DNA of 42,870 nt, taken from the NCBI GenBank assembly GCA_014804675.1, contig JAAUZH010000007.1:113627-156496 (forward strand). Direction: 5' to 3'. This DNA comes from Lachnospiraceae bacterium (GTDB lineage Bacteria; Bacillota; Clostridia; Lachnospirales; Lachnospiraceae). Each line of letters begins with the position of its first letter. Position 1 is the first letter of the stretch. This document shows positions 25,056 to 33,219 of the stretch, piece by piece. Both the position numbers and the translations under genes were made by a program. The notes below the pieces were generated by a model. The model searched no databases, was not told the origin of the DNA, and saw only the letters and a program-made list of their open reading frames with translations.

Positions 25056-25418
25056 TTACCTTTCTTCATATTTTTCAATCATATCCTTAAGCTCTGCGAT
25101 CTGCTGTCCCGATAAGTTTTTTCTCTTCATAAATGCTGCTAAAAAAACAGGCAGTGAACCGCCAAAGTTCTCTTCTAAAAATGTTTCACTCTTACTTTGC
25201 AGATAATCTTCTCTGGTGAGTCTGGCAGTGACTACCGCCTCCTGATTTTGAAATATTTTCTTATCACAAAGCTTTTTCAACATCGTATATGTAGTGGACT
25301 TTTTCCATGAAAATTCCTTTTCACAAAGCCGCACCAGCTCTCCAGAGGAAACTGGCTCTTTCTCCCATATAAGCTGTGCGAATTTCATTTCGCTTTCCGT
25401 CATAGTGTAACCCTTCAT
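25056..25418 (-). CDS. BlaI/MecI-type transcriptional repressor
   Basis: The 120-residue protein has the winged-helix of the BlaI/MecI/CopY family: MTESEMKFAQLIWEKEPVSSG, ELVRLCEKEFSWKKSTTYTML (recognition helix), KKLCDKKIF and VVTARLTREDY. The C-terminal part would form the dimer and contain the site lost when the partner peptidase is active. An in-frame ATG lies four codons inside (MTESEM); either is possible. It overlaps no gene and is followed by the M56 sensor after eight bases. Three matching operators lie 75-150 bases upstream. Confidence 0.9.
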   Translation of the reverse strand: MKGYTMTESEMKFAQLIWEKEPVSSGELVRLCEKEFSWKKSTTYTMLKKLCDKKIFQNQEAVVTARLTREDYLQSKSETFLEENFGGSLPVFLAAFMKRKNLSGQQIAELKDMIEKYEER

Positions 25419-25473
25419 CTTCTTTCTCCCTTCTGTCCGTATCTATATGGCCTCATACGTTTTATTTTGCTGG

Positions 25474-25485
25474 CAAACATGTTTG
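25474..25485. promoter_or_regulatory. Perfect palindrome CAAACATGTTTG
   Basis: A 12-base perfect dyad between the BlaI operators and the gene start. It differs in sequence from the GTCTA operators and may bind another regulator. Confidence 0.35.
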
Positions 25486-25493
25486 TTTTGTTG

Positions 25494-25510
25494 GTCTACG
25501 TTTAACAGAC
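25494..25510. promoter_or_regulatory. BlaI-type operator 1
   Basis: GTCTACGTTTAACAGAC, an imperfect dyad with GTCT/AGAC ends and 17 bases like operators 2 and 3. It lies 27 bases from operator 2. Confidence 0.6.
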
Positions 25511-25520
25511 CTAGCTGCTA

Positions 25521-25537
25521 GTCTATAAGTTGTAGAC
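25521..25537. promoter_or_regulatory. BlaI-type operator 2
   Basis: GTCTATAAGTTGTAGAC, a 17-base dyad (GTCTA..TAGAC). It resembles the TACA/TGTA type of BlaI/MecI operators. Confidence 0.75.
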
Positions 25538-25547
25538 CTTATGTAGA

Positions 25548-25575
25548 GTCTATACCTTGTAGACTTTCTTGTCAA
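25548..25575 (-). promoter_or_regulatory. BlaI-type operator 3 overlapping the blaI promoter
   Basis: The operator GTCTATACCTTGTAGAC covers 25548-25564. On the minus strand a perfect -35, TTGACA (25570-25575), 17 bases, then TAGACT (25547-25552) forms the likely promoter, so a bound repressor would cover the spacer and -10. Confidence 0.7.
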
Positions 25576-25601
25576 TCACTTTCTCTATAAATTTGATATA
25601 A

Positions 25602-25733
25602 CAGGCGGAAAAGCCGAACAGGTTATCAACGGAACAGCTAAAGGCAGAAAATGCCTTAGAATGGATTGGGAGAATGAATAACATACGGGCGTGTGCGATG
25701 GAGACTTTAAACGAGGAAATCATATACGCATAG
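25602..25733 (+). pseudogene. C-terminal fragment of a mobile-element gene
   Basis: A 43-codon open stretch with no start codon ends in TAG at 25731. It reads NRLSTEQLKAENALEWIG, then RMNNIRACAMETLNEEIIYA, with good codon use. This pattern is like the end of small proteins found on Firmicute conjugative or mobilisable elements; I cannot name the family with certainty. It begins right after the blaI promoter and marks the left edge of the acquired MerR cassette. Confidence 0.5.
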
Positions 25734-25740
25734 ACAGCAT

Positions 25741-25766
25741 GGCGGCAGAGAAAAATCTTTGTCGCC
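25741..25766. repeat. Hairpin before the MerR promoter
   Basis: GGCGGCAGAGA and TCTTTGTCGCC pair over 11 positions, two of them G-T, around a four-base loop. It lies between the gene fragment and the merR-like promoter and may insulate the cassette. Confidence 0.4.
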
Positions 25767-25785
25767 AAAATTTTCTCAAAAAGTC

Positions 25786-25816
25786 TTGCTCGTAACGCTA
25801 CGTAACGATTTATAAT
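25786..25816 (+). promoter_or_regulatory. MerR-type promoter with 19-base spacer
   Basis: TTGCTC (25786-25791), 19 bases, then a perfect TATAAT (25811-25816). The long spacer is the hallmark of promoters activated by MerR proteins through DNA twisting. The spacer holds CGTAACG twice (7-base direct repeat around CTA), the likely binding site of the regulator encoded just downstream. Confidence 0.65.
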
Positions 25817-25838
25817 ATGTATCAGGAGGTAAAGAACT

Positions 25839-26636
25839 ATGGAAAAACACAGAGCAATTCCAGATGGATATATGACAGTTGGAGAAGTTGCGAAAAAAAT
25901 GGGAATAACTGTCCGAACTTTGCAATATTACGACAAAGAGGGGTTACTCTCCCCTTCTGCAGAGAGTGAGGGGGGACGCAGGCTTTATACAAATAAAGAC
26001 TTAGTTATGCTTCATCAAATTATATCTTTGAAATCATTGGGTTTTTCTTTGGATGATATAAAGCATCGCTTAATTTCTTTAGAAACACCGACTGATGTGG
26101 CAACCGCCCTTACCGAACAGGCAGATAGCATAAGAGAGAGAATAGAACAGCTAACAGCTTCTTTGACAGCAATCGAACAGTTAAAGGAAGAAGTGTTACA
26201 AATGCAGACAGTCAATTTTAAGAAGTATGCAGATATTATTGTCAATCTGCAAATGAAAAACGACTCTTACTATCTTATTAAGCGTTTTGATGATGATACG
26301 CTTGACCATATCCGTAATCGGTTTGATAAGGAAAGCGGTTTGAATTTTATGGATAGATTTAATCGTTTGAGTGATGAAATTGTAGAACTTCAAAAGGAAA
26401 ATGTGTCCCCTGAAAGTGAGAAATGCCAACGAATTGTAAAAGAGTATTGGGGATTGATTACAGAATTTACGAACGGTGATATGAGTATGCTTCCAAAATT
26501 GATGGAGGTCGGCAATATTGATACCGCTACAAATGCTTGGGAAGAAAGACAAAAAATTGTAAATGACTATTTAGAGCCAGCTTGGCAAGTCTACTTTTCA
26601 AGACTTGGAGAAAATCCGTTTGAAGGGGTGGAATGA
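25839..26636 (+). CDS. MerR-family transcriptional regulator
   Basis: ATG 25839 follows CAGGAGG. The N-terminus has the MerR winged helix: YMTVGEVAKKMGITVRTLQ, YYDKEGLLSPSAESEGGRRLY and LHQIISLKSLGFSLDDIK. A coiled coil follows (about 85-125), then a larger C-terminal domain of about 140 residues of the TipAS type (VKEYWGLITEFTNGD, WQVYFSRLGENPFEGVE), which in TipA-like proteins binds a ligand. The gene overlaps the ABC ATPase gene (ATGATG), so it very likely controls this exporter from its own 19-base-spacer promoter. Confidence 0.9.
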   Translation: MEKHRAIPDGYMTVGEVAKKMGITVRTLQYYDKEGLLSPSAESEGGRRLYTNKDLVMLHQIISLKSLGFSLDDIKHRLISLETPTDVATALTEQADSIRERIEQLTASLTAIEQLKEEVLQMQTVNFKKYADIIVNLQMKNDSYYLIKRFDDDTLDHIRNRFDKESGLNFMDRFNRLSDEIVELQKENVSPESEKCQRIVKEYWGLITEFTNGDMSMLPKLMEVGNIDTATNAWEERQKIVNDYLEPAWQVYFSRLGENPFEGVE

Positions 26637-27451
26637 TGAATAGTGCAATACAAGTTTGTGGATTAAAGAAAAGCTATGGCAGCCATATTGTTCTCAATGG
26701 GCTTGATTTTGAAATTGAAAAGGGAGAAACCTTCGCTCTGCTCGGTGTAAATGGTGCAGGAAAAACGACAGCCCTTGAGTGTATTGAAGGTTTGAGAAAA
26801 TATGATAGCGGTACAATTACGGTAAACGGGAAAATGGGTATTCAATTGCAATCATCATCTTTACCTGCCCATATCAAACCGATGGAGGCTGTAAGATTAT
26901 TTTCAAAATGGAACAAGGCAAAGATTGATTTCACTATGCTTAACGCTCTTGGCATTAAAGAAATTGAGAAGAAACAGTATATCCAACTATCCACAGGACA
27001 AAAAAGGCGATTACATCTTGCCCTTGCACTTATTGGTAATCCAGATATTATTTTTCTCGATGAGCCGACTGCGGGGCTTGATGTTGAGGGTAGGGTTTCA
27101 CTTCACGAACAAATTCGCAAACTCAAGTCACAAGGGAAAACAATTGTTTTGGCAAGTCACGATATGGCAGAAGTGGAAAACTTATGTGACCGCATTGCAA
27201 TTTTGAATAATGGGAATATTGCCTTTTGTGGCACAGCGACAGAACTGACAGATAAGATTGGGGAAGAGTATTTTATCCATATCAAAACGCAACTAGGGAA
27301 CAGCACTTTTGAAACAGATAATATTGAAGATACTTTGATTTCCTTGCTTAATGATTTGAATCAAAAAGAAATTCGTATATTGGATATTAAAGTTGACCGT
27401 GGTACACTTGAACAACATTTTATCGAAATGGCAAGGAGGGAAACAGAATGA
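26633..27451 (+). CDS. ABC transporter ATP-binding protein
   Basis: The 272-residue protein has Walker A LLGVNGAGKTT (about 34-44), signature LSTGQKRRLHLAL, Walker B IIFLDEPTAGLD and switch histidine LASHDMAEVE. The domain plan is that of DrrA-like drug or peptide exporters. The start overlaps the end of the MerR gene, and the end overlaps the permease start by four bases, so all three are one transcript. The segment between Walker A and signature is slightly short. Substrate unknown; drug or antimicrobial export is the usual role next to a MerR/TipAS-type regulator. Confidence 0.92.
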   Translation: MMNSAIQVCGLKKSYGSHIVLNGLDFEIEKGETFALLGVNGAGKTTALECIEGLRKYDSGTITVNGKMGIQLQSSSLPAHIKPMEAVRLFSKWNKAKIDFTMLNALGIKEIEKKQYIQLSTGQKRRLHLALALIGNPDIIFLDEPTAGLDVEGRVSLHEQIRKLKSQGKTIVLASHDMAEVENLCDRIAILNNGNIAFCGTATELTDKIGEEYFIHIKTQLGNSTFETDNIEDTLISLLNDLNQKEIRILDIKVDRGTLEQHFIEMARRETE

Positions 27452-28164
27452 ACGGTTTTTTATATGGTGTAGCGTTACAGTGGAAATTGGATATACGAAG
27501 TAAGTCCCTCTTAGTTACCTGCTATATCGTTCCGCTTATTTTCTTTCTTCTTATGGGTGGTATTTTCACTTCCGTTATGCCCGAAATGGGAAGTACACTA
27601 ATACAATCTATGATCGTAATGAGTGTTTCAATGGGGGCATTTATCGGATTGCCTCCGTCGTTAATTGAAACTTACGGAAGCGACATAAAAAAGGGTTATA
27701 AAGCAAACGGAGTACCTATCTATTTAGGACTTATTACAATGTTCCTTTCGGCATTTGTTCATTTGATGATTACCTGTATTGTGATAGTGCTATTAGCCCC
27801 TATTCTATTTGAAGCAACTTTGCCGACACAATTTCCGTTTTTCTTTCTTGCACTTGCTATATACATTATTGTGTCGTTAAGCATTGGAAGTGTTTTAGGG
27901 TTGACGGTAAAAAATCAAGCGAAACTGACGATGATAGCACAATTAGTGTTTTTGCCCTCAATTATGCTTTCGGGAATTATGTTCCCTATCGACTTGCTAC
28001 CCGATTTTCTTGAAGCCATAGGGCGTATTTTCCCTGCTTCTTGGGGATACCGTTTGATGTTGGATAATGGATTTTGCTTTGAAAAACTGTGGTATCTAAT
28101 CCTTGTCTTTTTTGCAGCGGTAGTTGTATGTGGAATAGTTTTAAAAAAACAAAAAGCAAAATAG
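27448..28164 (+). CDS. ABC-2 type transporter permease
   Basis: The 238-residue protein has six membrane segments: SLLVTCYIVPLIFFLLMGG, MIVMSVSMGAFIGLPPS, FVHLMITCIVIVLLAPILF, FLALAIYIIVSLSIGSVLG, MIAQLVFLPSIMLSGIMFP and LILVFFAAVVVCGIVL. This and the motif SIMLSGIMFPIDLLPDFL are those of the ABC-2 permease family. It overlaps the ATPase gene by four bases and would form the pore of the exporter. The mobile-element KTR gene follows. Confidence 0.9.
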   Translation: MNGFLYGVALQWKLDIRSKSLLVTCYIVPLIFFLLMGGIFTSVMPEMGSTLIQSMIVMSVSMGAFIGLPPSLIETYGSDIKKGYKANGVPIYLGLITMFLSAFVHLMITCIVIVLLAPILFEATLPTQFPFFFLALAIYIIVSLSIGSVLGLTVKNQAKLTMIAQLVFLPSIMLSGIMFPIDLLPDFLEAIGRIFPASWGYRLMLDNGFCFEKLWYLILVFFAAVVVCGIVLKKQKAK

Positions 28165-28180
28165 TTTGGGAGACAACAGT

Positions 28181-28354
28181 TTGAATAAAAATGAATGGAT
28201 ACGCTGCCCCAGCTGCAATAGTAAAACCCGTGACAGGATCAGAGAAGATACTGTATTGAAAAACTATCCCCTCTACTGTCCAAAGTGCAAACAGGAAACA
28301 TTGATTGAAGCAAAGAATTTACAAATAACCGTCACCAAAGAGCCAGACGCATAA
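28181..28354 (+). CDS. Cysteine-rich KTR-domain protein
   Basis: The TTG at 28181 is preferred to a TTG at 28166 because GGGAG (28168-28172) is seven to eight bases before it; the product is then 57 residues. Two CxxC pairs (WIRCPSCNSKTR and LYCPKCKQETL) and the K-T-R after the first pair define the Cys-rich KTR family. These small zinc-ribbon proteins are typical of Firmicute conjugative transposons, often next to resistance genes; function unknown. A decayed copy in opposite orientation lies at 33361-33510. Confidence 0.85.
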   Translation: MNKNEWIRCPSCNSKTRDRIREDTVLKNYPLYCPKCKQETLIEAKNLQITVTKEPDA

Positions 28355-28360
28355 GACGCA

Positions 28361-28409
28361 GAGCCGATGAATGAGTGAGTAATCACCGTTTATCGGCTCT
28401 TTCCTTTTA
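28361..28409 (+). terminator. Terminator after KTR gene
   Basis: GAGCCGAT (28361-28368) and ATCGGCTC (28392-28399) form the stem, followed by TTTCCTTTT. Confidence 0.7.
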
Positions 28410-28422
28410 CATAGGCAGGACA

Positions 28423-28464
28423 AGCCCACCTAATAAAAAAACGATGTTCGGGTGGGCTGTTTTG
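28423..28464 (+). terminator. Second terminator of the MerR-ABC-KTR transcript
   Basis: AGCCCACC (28423-28430) pairs with GGTGGGCT (28451-28458), followed by GTTTTGC. With the stem before it, this gives a double stop. Confidence 0.55.
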
Positions 28465-28740
28465 CTGTGCTTGAAATACTCTCCGACTTCGCTTTTTGCA
28501 GGAATATGCCGCAAGGCGGTTTCTGGCGTTGGCTGCCGTTCTCCGCCGTTCAATCTGAATTTTAACGATTTTCAAAATTCATCACCTCAGATTCTATTAT
28601 GTTCCGTCACTTAATTTATCGGCAGATTATTTGTTATTTTGGGATGCAGGGAACGAAAGGCATACGAAATGGAACGAAAGGTATCTGCCAAATATAAAGT
28701 TTTTCACTTTTGGTCCGATAGCACCACTCACATATTACCT
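28465..28740. other. Intergenic region without gene
   Basis: No gene. GGCAGAT (28621-28627) and ATCTGCC (28683-28689) frame two copies of GGAACGAAAGG (near 28650 and 28671). Confidence 0.4.
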
Positions 28741-28805
28741 CTAACCTCCCCGCTTTCCAAGTAATTTCCGGCCTGCATGTGGAAATAGCAGACCGCCGCA
28801 TATGG
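28741..28805. repeat. Direct repeat, left copy
   Basis: The first 30 bases (28741-28770) are identical to 33220-33249; the similarity goes on to CATATGG. On the minus strand both copies encode a similar peptide (AVCYF..QAG...NYLESGEV), so the repeat is probably the 3' end of a mobile-element gene. The left copy lacks 15 bases present in the right copy. Confidence 0.85.
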
Positions 28806-28905
28806 GAACAATGATTCAGCCAGCCGAAAAGAAAAACTCTCCCTGTCTACCAGCCCCACTACTTTTCCGCTGTCGCACAGTTCAAGCAGAAATCCGGCTA
28901 CCTGT

Positions 28906-30258
28906 TCACTTGTGTGGTATGTTCCGAAAGACTTGTTCTTCCTGTTTTCTTGCAATATGTCTAAAATACAGAAATCGAATTAGCAACCCGCCTAACCAAC
29001 CCACAGGTGCAGCAATCCAGATGCCACGATAAGCTAATTCTGTACCAGACAATATGACAGCCGCAGGAACCTGCAAAAGACACAGGGAACCGACTGAGGC
29101 AATCATTGGAACGAATGATTTTCCATATCCCAACAACAAACCATTCAATATCTGCATAGCTGCAAAAACCAAGTAAAACACAGATACCGTCCGCAGGTAG
29201 CCATTCCCAATCTGTACAACATTCGGATCACGATTAAACAGGGATATGAAGACAGAAGGAAACAAGCATATTACAACCGAAATAAGAAAGGAAATACCCA
29301 CTCCCATAACCAAAGCTGATTTTCCACCTTTGATTACCCTGTCAATTTTCTTAGCTCCATAATTTTGAGCAGTAAAGTTTGTCATAGCGTGTCCCAAATT
29401 CAAGGCTGGCATTTCTGCAAAAGAATCTACCTTAGAAGCCGCAGTATACGCCGCCATACAATCAGTTCCAAAACCGTTAATTAAAAACTGTATGGACATA
29501 AATCCAACGCTCACAAATACCTGTTGTAACATGGCAGGCGTACCAATTATTAAACTTTTTTTCAATTCTTGGCAATCAAGCTGCAAATTCCAGAAACGAA
29601 TGAATAATTCGGGGTAACGCCATTGCATATAAAACATACAAGTTAAAAATGAAAAAGTCTGTGCCATTACTGTTGCAATTGCCGCTCCGGCAACTCCCCA
29701 TTTTAATGTAGTGATAAAGAAAATATCTAATACAATATTGATAAGTGTTGCTGCAATCAATATGTAAGTTGGTGTCTTAGAATCTCCCACCCCTCTGAAA
29801 ATATTCGTCAAAGAATTATATGCAAATGTAGGGATTACACCAATAAATATAATTTTCAAGTAACTATTGGCGATTGTCAGCAAATTCTCAGGAACCCGAA
29901 ACAATACTAATATCTGATAAGACGAGCATACTCCGGCAACTGCTATTAAAATAGAAAGCACTATTGAAAACAGGAAACCGGTATCAATTACTTTCTTTAT
30001 CTGCTGCATATTTTTGGCTCCAAAATAACGGGAAATCAAAACGCTTGTCCCCAAAGAGATGCCACTTGATAGTGAAATCAGCAAAAAATTAATCTGATAG
30101 CTGAATCCTACTGCTGCAAGACTCTCTTTTCCTAAAAAATTTCCGACAATTACGCTGTCGGCTACATTATAAAGCTGCTGAAATAAGTTCCCTACTAATA
30201 TAGGCAGAGAAAAATATAAAATGGTTTTCAGCTCGCTGCCTTGTGTTAAATCTTTCAT
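28906..30258 (-). CDS. MATE-family efflux transporter
   Basis: The ATG at 30258 is chosen because GGAGG ends six bases before it; an ATG two codons earlier touches GGAGG. The 450-residue protein has 12 membrane segments in two halves, with SLPILVGNLFQQLYNVADSVIVG in the first and GTPAMLQQVFVSVGFMSIQF in the second; both are MATE hallmarks. MATE proteins export cationic drugs and metabolites by sodium or proton antiport. The gene lies downstream of the aminotransferase on the minus strand. Its last codons run up to the direct repeat, so the C-terminus may have been changed by recombination. Confidence 0.93.
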   Translation of the reverse strand: MKDLTQGSELKTILYFSLPILVGNLFQQLYNVADSVIVGNFLGKESLAAVGFSYQINFLLISLSSGISLGTSVLISRYFGAKNMQQIKKVIDTGFLFSIVLSILIAVAGVCSSYQILVLFRVPENLLTIANSYLKIIFIGVIPTFAYNSLTNIFRGVGDSKTPTYILIAATLINIVLDIFFITTLKWGVAGAAIATVMAQTFSFLTCMFYMQWRYPELFIRFWNLQLDCQELKKSLIIGTPAMLQQVFVSVGFMSIQFLINGFGTDCMAAYTAASKVDSFAEMPALNLGHAMTNFTAQNYGAKKIDRVIKGGKSALVMGVGISFLISVVICLFPSVFISLFNRDPNVVQIGNGYLRTVSVFYLVFAAMQILNGLLLGYGKSFVPMIASVGSLCLLQVPAAVILSGTELAYRGIWIAAPVGWLGGLLIRFLYFRHIARKQEEQVFRNIPHK

Positions 30259-30345
30259 TAGCATCCTCCATTATTGTATCATTATAAATAGTCATGTTTC
30301 TATAATATTCGCTTTAGTTGTATAAGCAAGCAATTTCCTCTGCTA

Positions 30346-31518
30346 TCACTTTCCCGCCTCCCGTTTTTTCTGGAGATAACGTTCCATCCTCATAAGTGCC
30401 TCCTTTAATTCATCAATGGAATACGCATAGGAAATACGGATAAACCCTTCACCTGATTCACCAAAGGCATTTCCCGGAACAACAGCTACCTTTTCCTGAT
30501 CCAACAAATCCATAGCAAACTCTTCGCTGGACATTCCAAACTCACGAATATCGGGGAACATATAGAAAGCGCCTTCTGGTTCAAAGCATGGAAATCCTAA
30601 ACGGTTCAATTCGTGATACAGATAGCGTCGGCGCTGATTATAAGATTCTCTCATATATGCTGCATTCTGTTCGCCATTTTTCATTGCTTCGATTGCTGCA
30701 TATTGACTTACTGTTGGCGCACACATGACTGCATATTGGTGTATCTTTGTCATCTGCTCCATAATTTCTTTATGCGCAAACACGTATCCCAAACGCCATC
30801 CTGTCATTGCAAAATTTTTTGAAAAACCATTTATCAGGATTGTCCTGTCTTTCATTCCCGGAAGGCTGGCAATGCTTACGTGTTCTTTCCCATAAGTAAG
30901 CTCGCTGTATATTTCATCAGAAATTACCAGCAAATTATGCTTTTTAATCACTTCTGCCAATTCCATCAGATTACTCTTTTCCATGATCGCCCCAGTCGGA
31001 TTGTTGGGATACGACAGAATAAGAACTTTACTGCGCTGAGTAATTTCATCTTCAAGCTGTTTCCCGGTTAAGCGAAACTGATTCTCTGCCTTTAATTCAA
31101 TCGGTACCGGAATTCCGTCTGCCATCACAATGCACGGCAAATATGAAACAAAGCCGGGTTCAATATACAGTATCTCATCACCTGGATTGATAATCGTCCG
31201 CAGAGCTATGTCAATCGCCTCGCTGCCACCGACTGTAACCAAAATTTCATTATTTGGATTGTAGGTCAGTCCAATCCGCCTTTCTGTATAATTGCATATT
31301 TCCTTCCGAAGATTGTATAAACCACTGTTTGCAGTATAAAAAGTTTTGCCTGACTGCATGGCACGGATTCCTGCCTCACGGATATGATATGGTGTCGCAA
31401 AATCCGGTTCCCCTACTCCAAGAGATATAACACCGGGGATTTCATTAGCAACATCAAAGAACTTTCGGATTCCCGATGGTTTTAGTTGTAATACTTTTTG
31501 AGATAACAATTCCTTCAT
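30346..31518 (-). CDS. Class I/II PLP-dependent aminotransferase
   Basis: The 390-residue protein has the type I fold motifs: SLGVGEPDFATP (33-44), SYPNNPTGA (169-177), SDEIYSELTYG (200-210), the PLP lysine K234 in GFSKNFAMTGWRLGY, and FIRISYAYS near the end. It is closest to aspartate/aromatic aminotransferases of subgroup I-gamma; the amino donor cannot be told. Its ATG overlaps the stop of a 45-residue helix-turn-helix gene (ATGA). A MocR regulator is divergent to it, and such pairs often regulate amino acid or vitamin B6 metabolism. Confidence 0.92.
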   Translation of the reverse strand: MKELLSQKVLQLKPSGIRKFFDVANEIPGVISLGVGEPDFATPYHIREAGIRAMQSGKTFYTANSGLYNLRKEICNYTERRIGLTYNPNNEILVTVGGSEAIDIALRTIINPGDEILYIEPGFVSYLPCIVMADGIPVPIELKAENQFRLTGKQLEDEITQRSKVLILSYPNNPTGAIMEKSNLMELAEVIKKHNLLVISDEIYSELTYGKEHVSIASLPGMKDRTILINGFSKNFAMTGWRLGYVFAHKEIMEQMTKIHQYAVMCAPTVSQYAAIEAMKNGEQNAAYMRESYNQRRRYLYHELNRLGFPCFEPEGAFYMFPDIREFGMSSEEFAMDLLDQEKVAVVPGNAFGESGEGFIRISYAYSIDELKEALMRMERYLQKKREAGK

Positions 31519-31652
31519 GGTGTCACCACCATTCTTTCATCCAGTCTGCCCATGTCAAAATCTACACCCAACATGATTGCAATCTCCTGATTGGTAAGTC
31601 TGCTGTTATTTTCAAGCACTTTTAAAATCTGTTCTGATAAACTATTTTCCAT
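31515..31652 (-). CDS. 45-residue Lrp/AsnC-like helix-turn-helix mini-protein
   Basis: ATG 31652 follows GGAGAA. The product starts MENSLSEQILKVLENNSRLTNQEIAIMLG (given here in part: LSEQILKVLENNSR, NQEIAIMLGV). This matches the first helices of Lrp/AsnC regulators, which often lie beside aminotransferase genes, but the recognition helix is lost and there is no ligand-binding RAM domain. The stop overlaps the aminotransferase ATG (ATGA), so its main role may be translational coupling. It is either a remnant of a full regulator or a genuine mini-gene. Confidence 0.6.
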   Translation of the reverse strand: MENSLSEQILKVLENNSRLTNQEIAIMLGVDFDMGRLDERMVVTP

Positions 31653-31669
31653 ACATTTCTCCTGCAAAA

Positions 31670-31736
31670 GCATACAATATAATCAATCTAAACATTACTA
31701 TTGACTTTGTGTGTTTTCAACCTTAAAATTGTATGC
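31670..31736. promoter_or_regulatory. Divergent promoter region with inverted GCATACAAT sites
   Basis: GCATACAAT (31670-31678) and ATTGTATGC (31728-31736) are exact reverse complements 49 bases apart, one near each gene start. TTGACT (31710-31715) on the plus strand could be a -35 for the MocR gene. The pair may be the MocR operator. Confidence 0.5.
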
Positions 31737-31762
31737 AAGACAATATTGTGAGGTGAATCCGT

Positions 31763-33172
31763 ATGCCCGTTAATTCATTTGAAAACTATCCAATGAGCTG
31801 GAAACCTGATAAGGAATTGCTAAAATTTCCTGTCTATATTTCTTTGGCTGAGCTTTTAGAACAAGATATTATGAGTGGCAGACTTCCGGCTAACACGCAG
31901 CTTCCCCCTCAACGGGAACTGGCTGATTTTTTAGACGTAAATTTAAGTACCATTACCCGTGCTTTCAAACGATGTGAAACAAAAGGACTGATTTATGCCA
32001 TAATTGGAAAAGGAACTTTCGTTTCCCCAAACGCAGCCATGCCTGTTCTAAACATCCCGGAAGATCATCCATATATTGAACTCGGCCCTATCAGACCCTA
32101 TTATCAATTTAATACTGATGTTGCAGATGCCGCCCGCAGAATTTTACAGGGTACATATTCCGATAAACTGTTTGAATTTGAACTTACTTCAGGAAATGAC
32201 CGCCATCGAAAGATTGCTGCAACATGGCTATCAGAATTTCAGATAACTACTTCTTCCGACCATATCATTCTGGCTTCCGGTACACAGAACGCTCTTGCTA
32301 TTGCACTGTTATCTTTGTTCAAAGCGGGTGATAAGATTATTACTGATGTTTACACTTATTCAAATTTTATTAGTCTGGCAAATCAGTTAGGTATCCAGCT
32401 TATTTCTGCTACTGCAGACCATGAAGGGATGCTGCCAGAGGTTCTGGAAAAGCAATGTAAATTGATGGATATAAAGGGCATCTATCTGATGCCGTCATAT
32501 CATAATCCTACAAGTATCACGATGTCATCCCGACGCAGACAGGAAATCAGCCGTATTATAAAAGAACAGGACATAACGCTGATAGAAGATGACACCTACG
32601 GGTTTATGACAAAAGATAAATTGCCCCCGCTCGCAACCTTGGTTCCGGAAAATACAATCTATGTACACGGTCTGTCCAAATCTCTTTCCGCAGGGCTACG
32701 GATTGCCTATGTGGTGGTTCCTGACAAGTACCAAAAGCTGTTTTATGCCACAGCCAACAATATTACACTGAAAATACCTTTGCTGAATGCCGAAATTGCA
32801 AGCGAACTGATTGCAAGTGGAATCGCTAAAGAAATCATTAAAAAGAAGTGTATGCTTTCAGAGGAACGCAATCAGCTATATGTAAAATATTTCCCGGAAT
32901 ATATCTCTGAAAATCCTTATGGTTTTTTTCAATGGCTTCCCTTACCAGATGGCACTGACGGATATCATTTTGAAGTACAGGCAGGAAAACTTGGAGTAAA
33001 GGTATTGTGTTCAGACCGCTTTGCAGTAGGGGACACATCCAAATTTTCTGCAATCCGCATAGCCACCTGCTCTCCGTGGACAATGGGAGAACTGGAAACA
33101 GGTTTAAAAATCATCCGACAAATCATAGAAGATAACCAGATGCTTATCCGGCGGGAAGATTTTATCATTTGA
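31763..33172 (+). CDS. MocR-type regulator (GntR helix-turn-helix fused to aminotransferase domain)
   Basis: ATG 31763 follows GTGAGGTGAATCC. Residues about 22-95 are a GntR winged helix (LAELLEQDIMSGRLPANTQL, PPQRELADFLDVNLSTITR, IGKGTFVSP). Residues 110-469 form a class I aminotransferase fold with LASGTQNALAIALLSLF, MPSYHNPTSITMS, LIEDDTYGF and the PLP lysine K306 (GLSKSLSAGLRIAYV). MocR proteins use PLP as a sensor rather than for catalysis. The divergent aminotransferase is the natural target. It is read away from the MATE and aminotransferase genes. Confidence 0.93.
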   Translation: MPVNSFENYPMSWKPDKELLKFPVYISLAELLEQDIMSGRLPANTQLPPQRELADFLDVNLSTITRAFKRCETKGLIYAIIGKGTFVSPNAAMPVLNIPEDHPYIELGPIRPYYQFNTDVADAARRILQGTYSDKLFEFELTSGNDRHRKIAATWLSEFQITTSSDHIILASGTQNALAIALLSLFKAGDKIITDVYTYSNFISLANQLGIQLISATADHEGMLPEVLEKQCKLMDIKGIYLMPSYHNPTSITMSSRRRQEISRIIKEQDITLIEDDTYGFMTKDKLPPLATLVPENTIYVHGLSKSLSAGLRIAYVVVPDKYQKLFYATANNITLKIPLLNAEIASELIASGIAKEIIKKKCMLSEERNQLYVKYFPEYISENPYGFFQWLPLPDGTDGYHFEVQAGKLGVKVLCSDRFAVGDTSKFSAIRIATCSPWTMGELETGLKIIRQIIEDNQMLIRREDFII

Positions 33173-33219
33173 TAAGTTCTATTAAACTGTGTTATAGACT
33201 ATTTCCAGCTTTCATAGCA

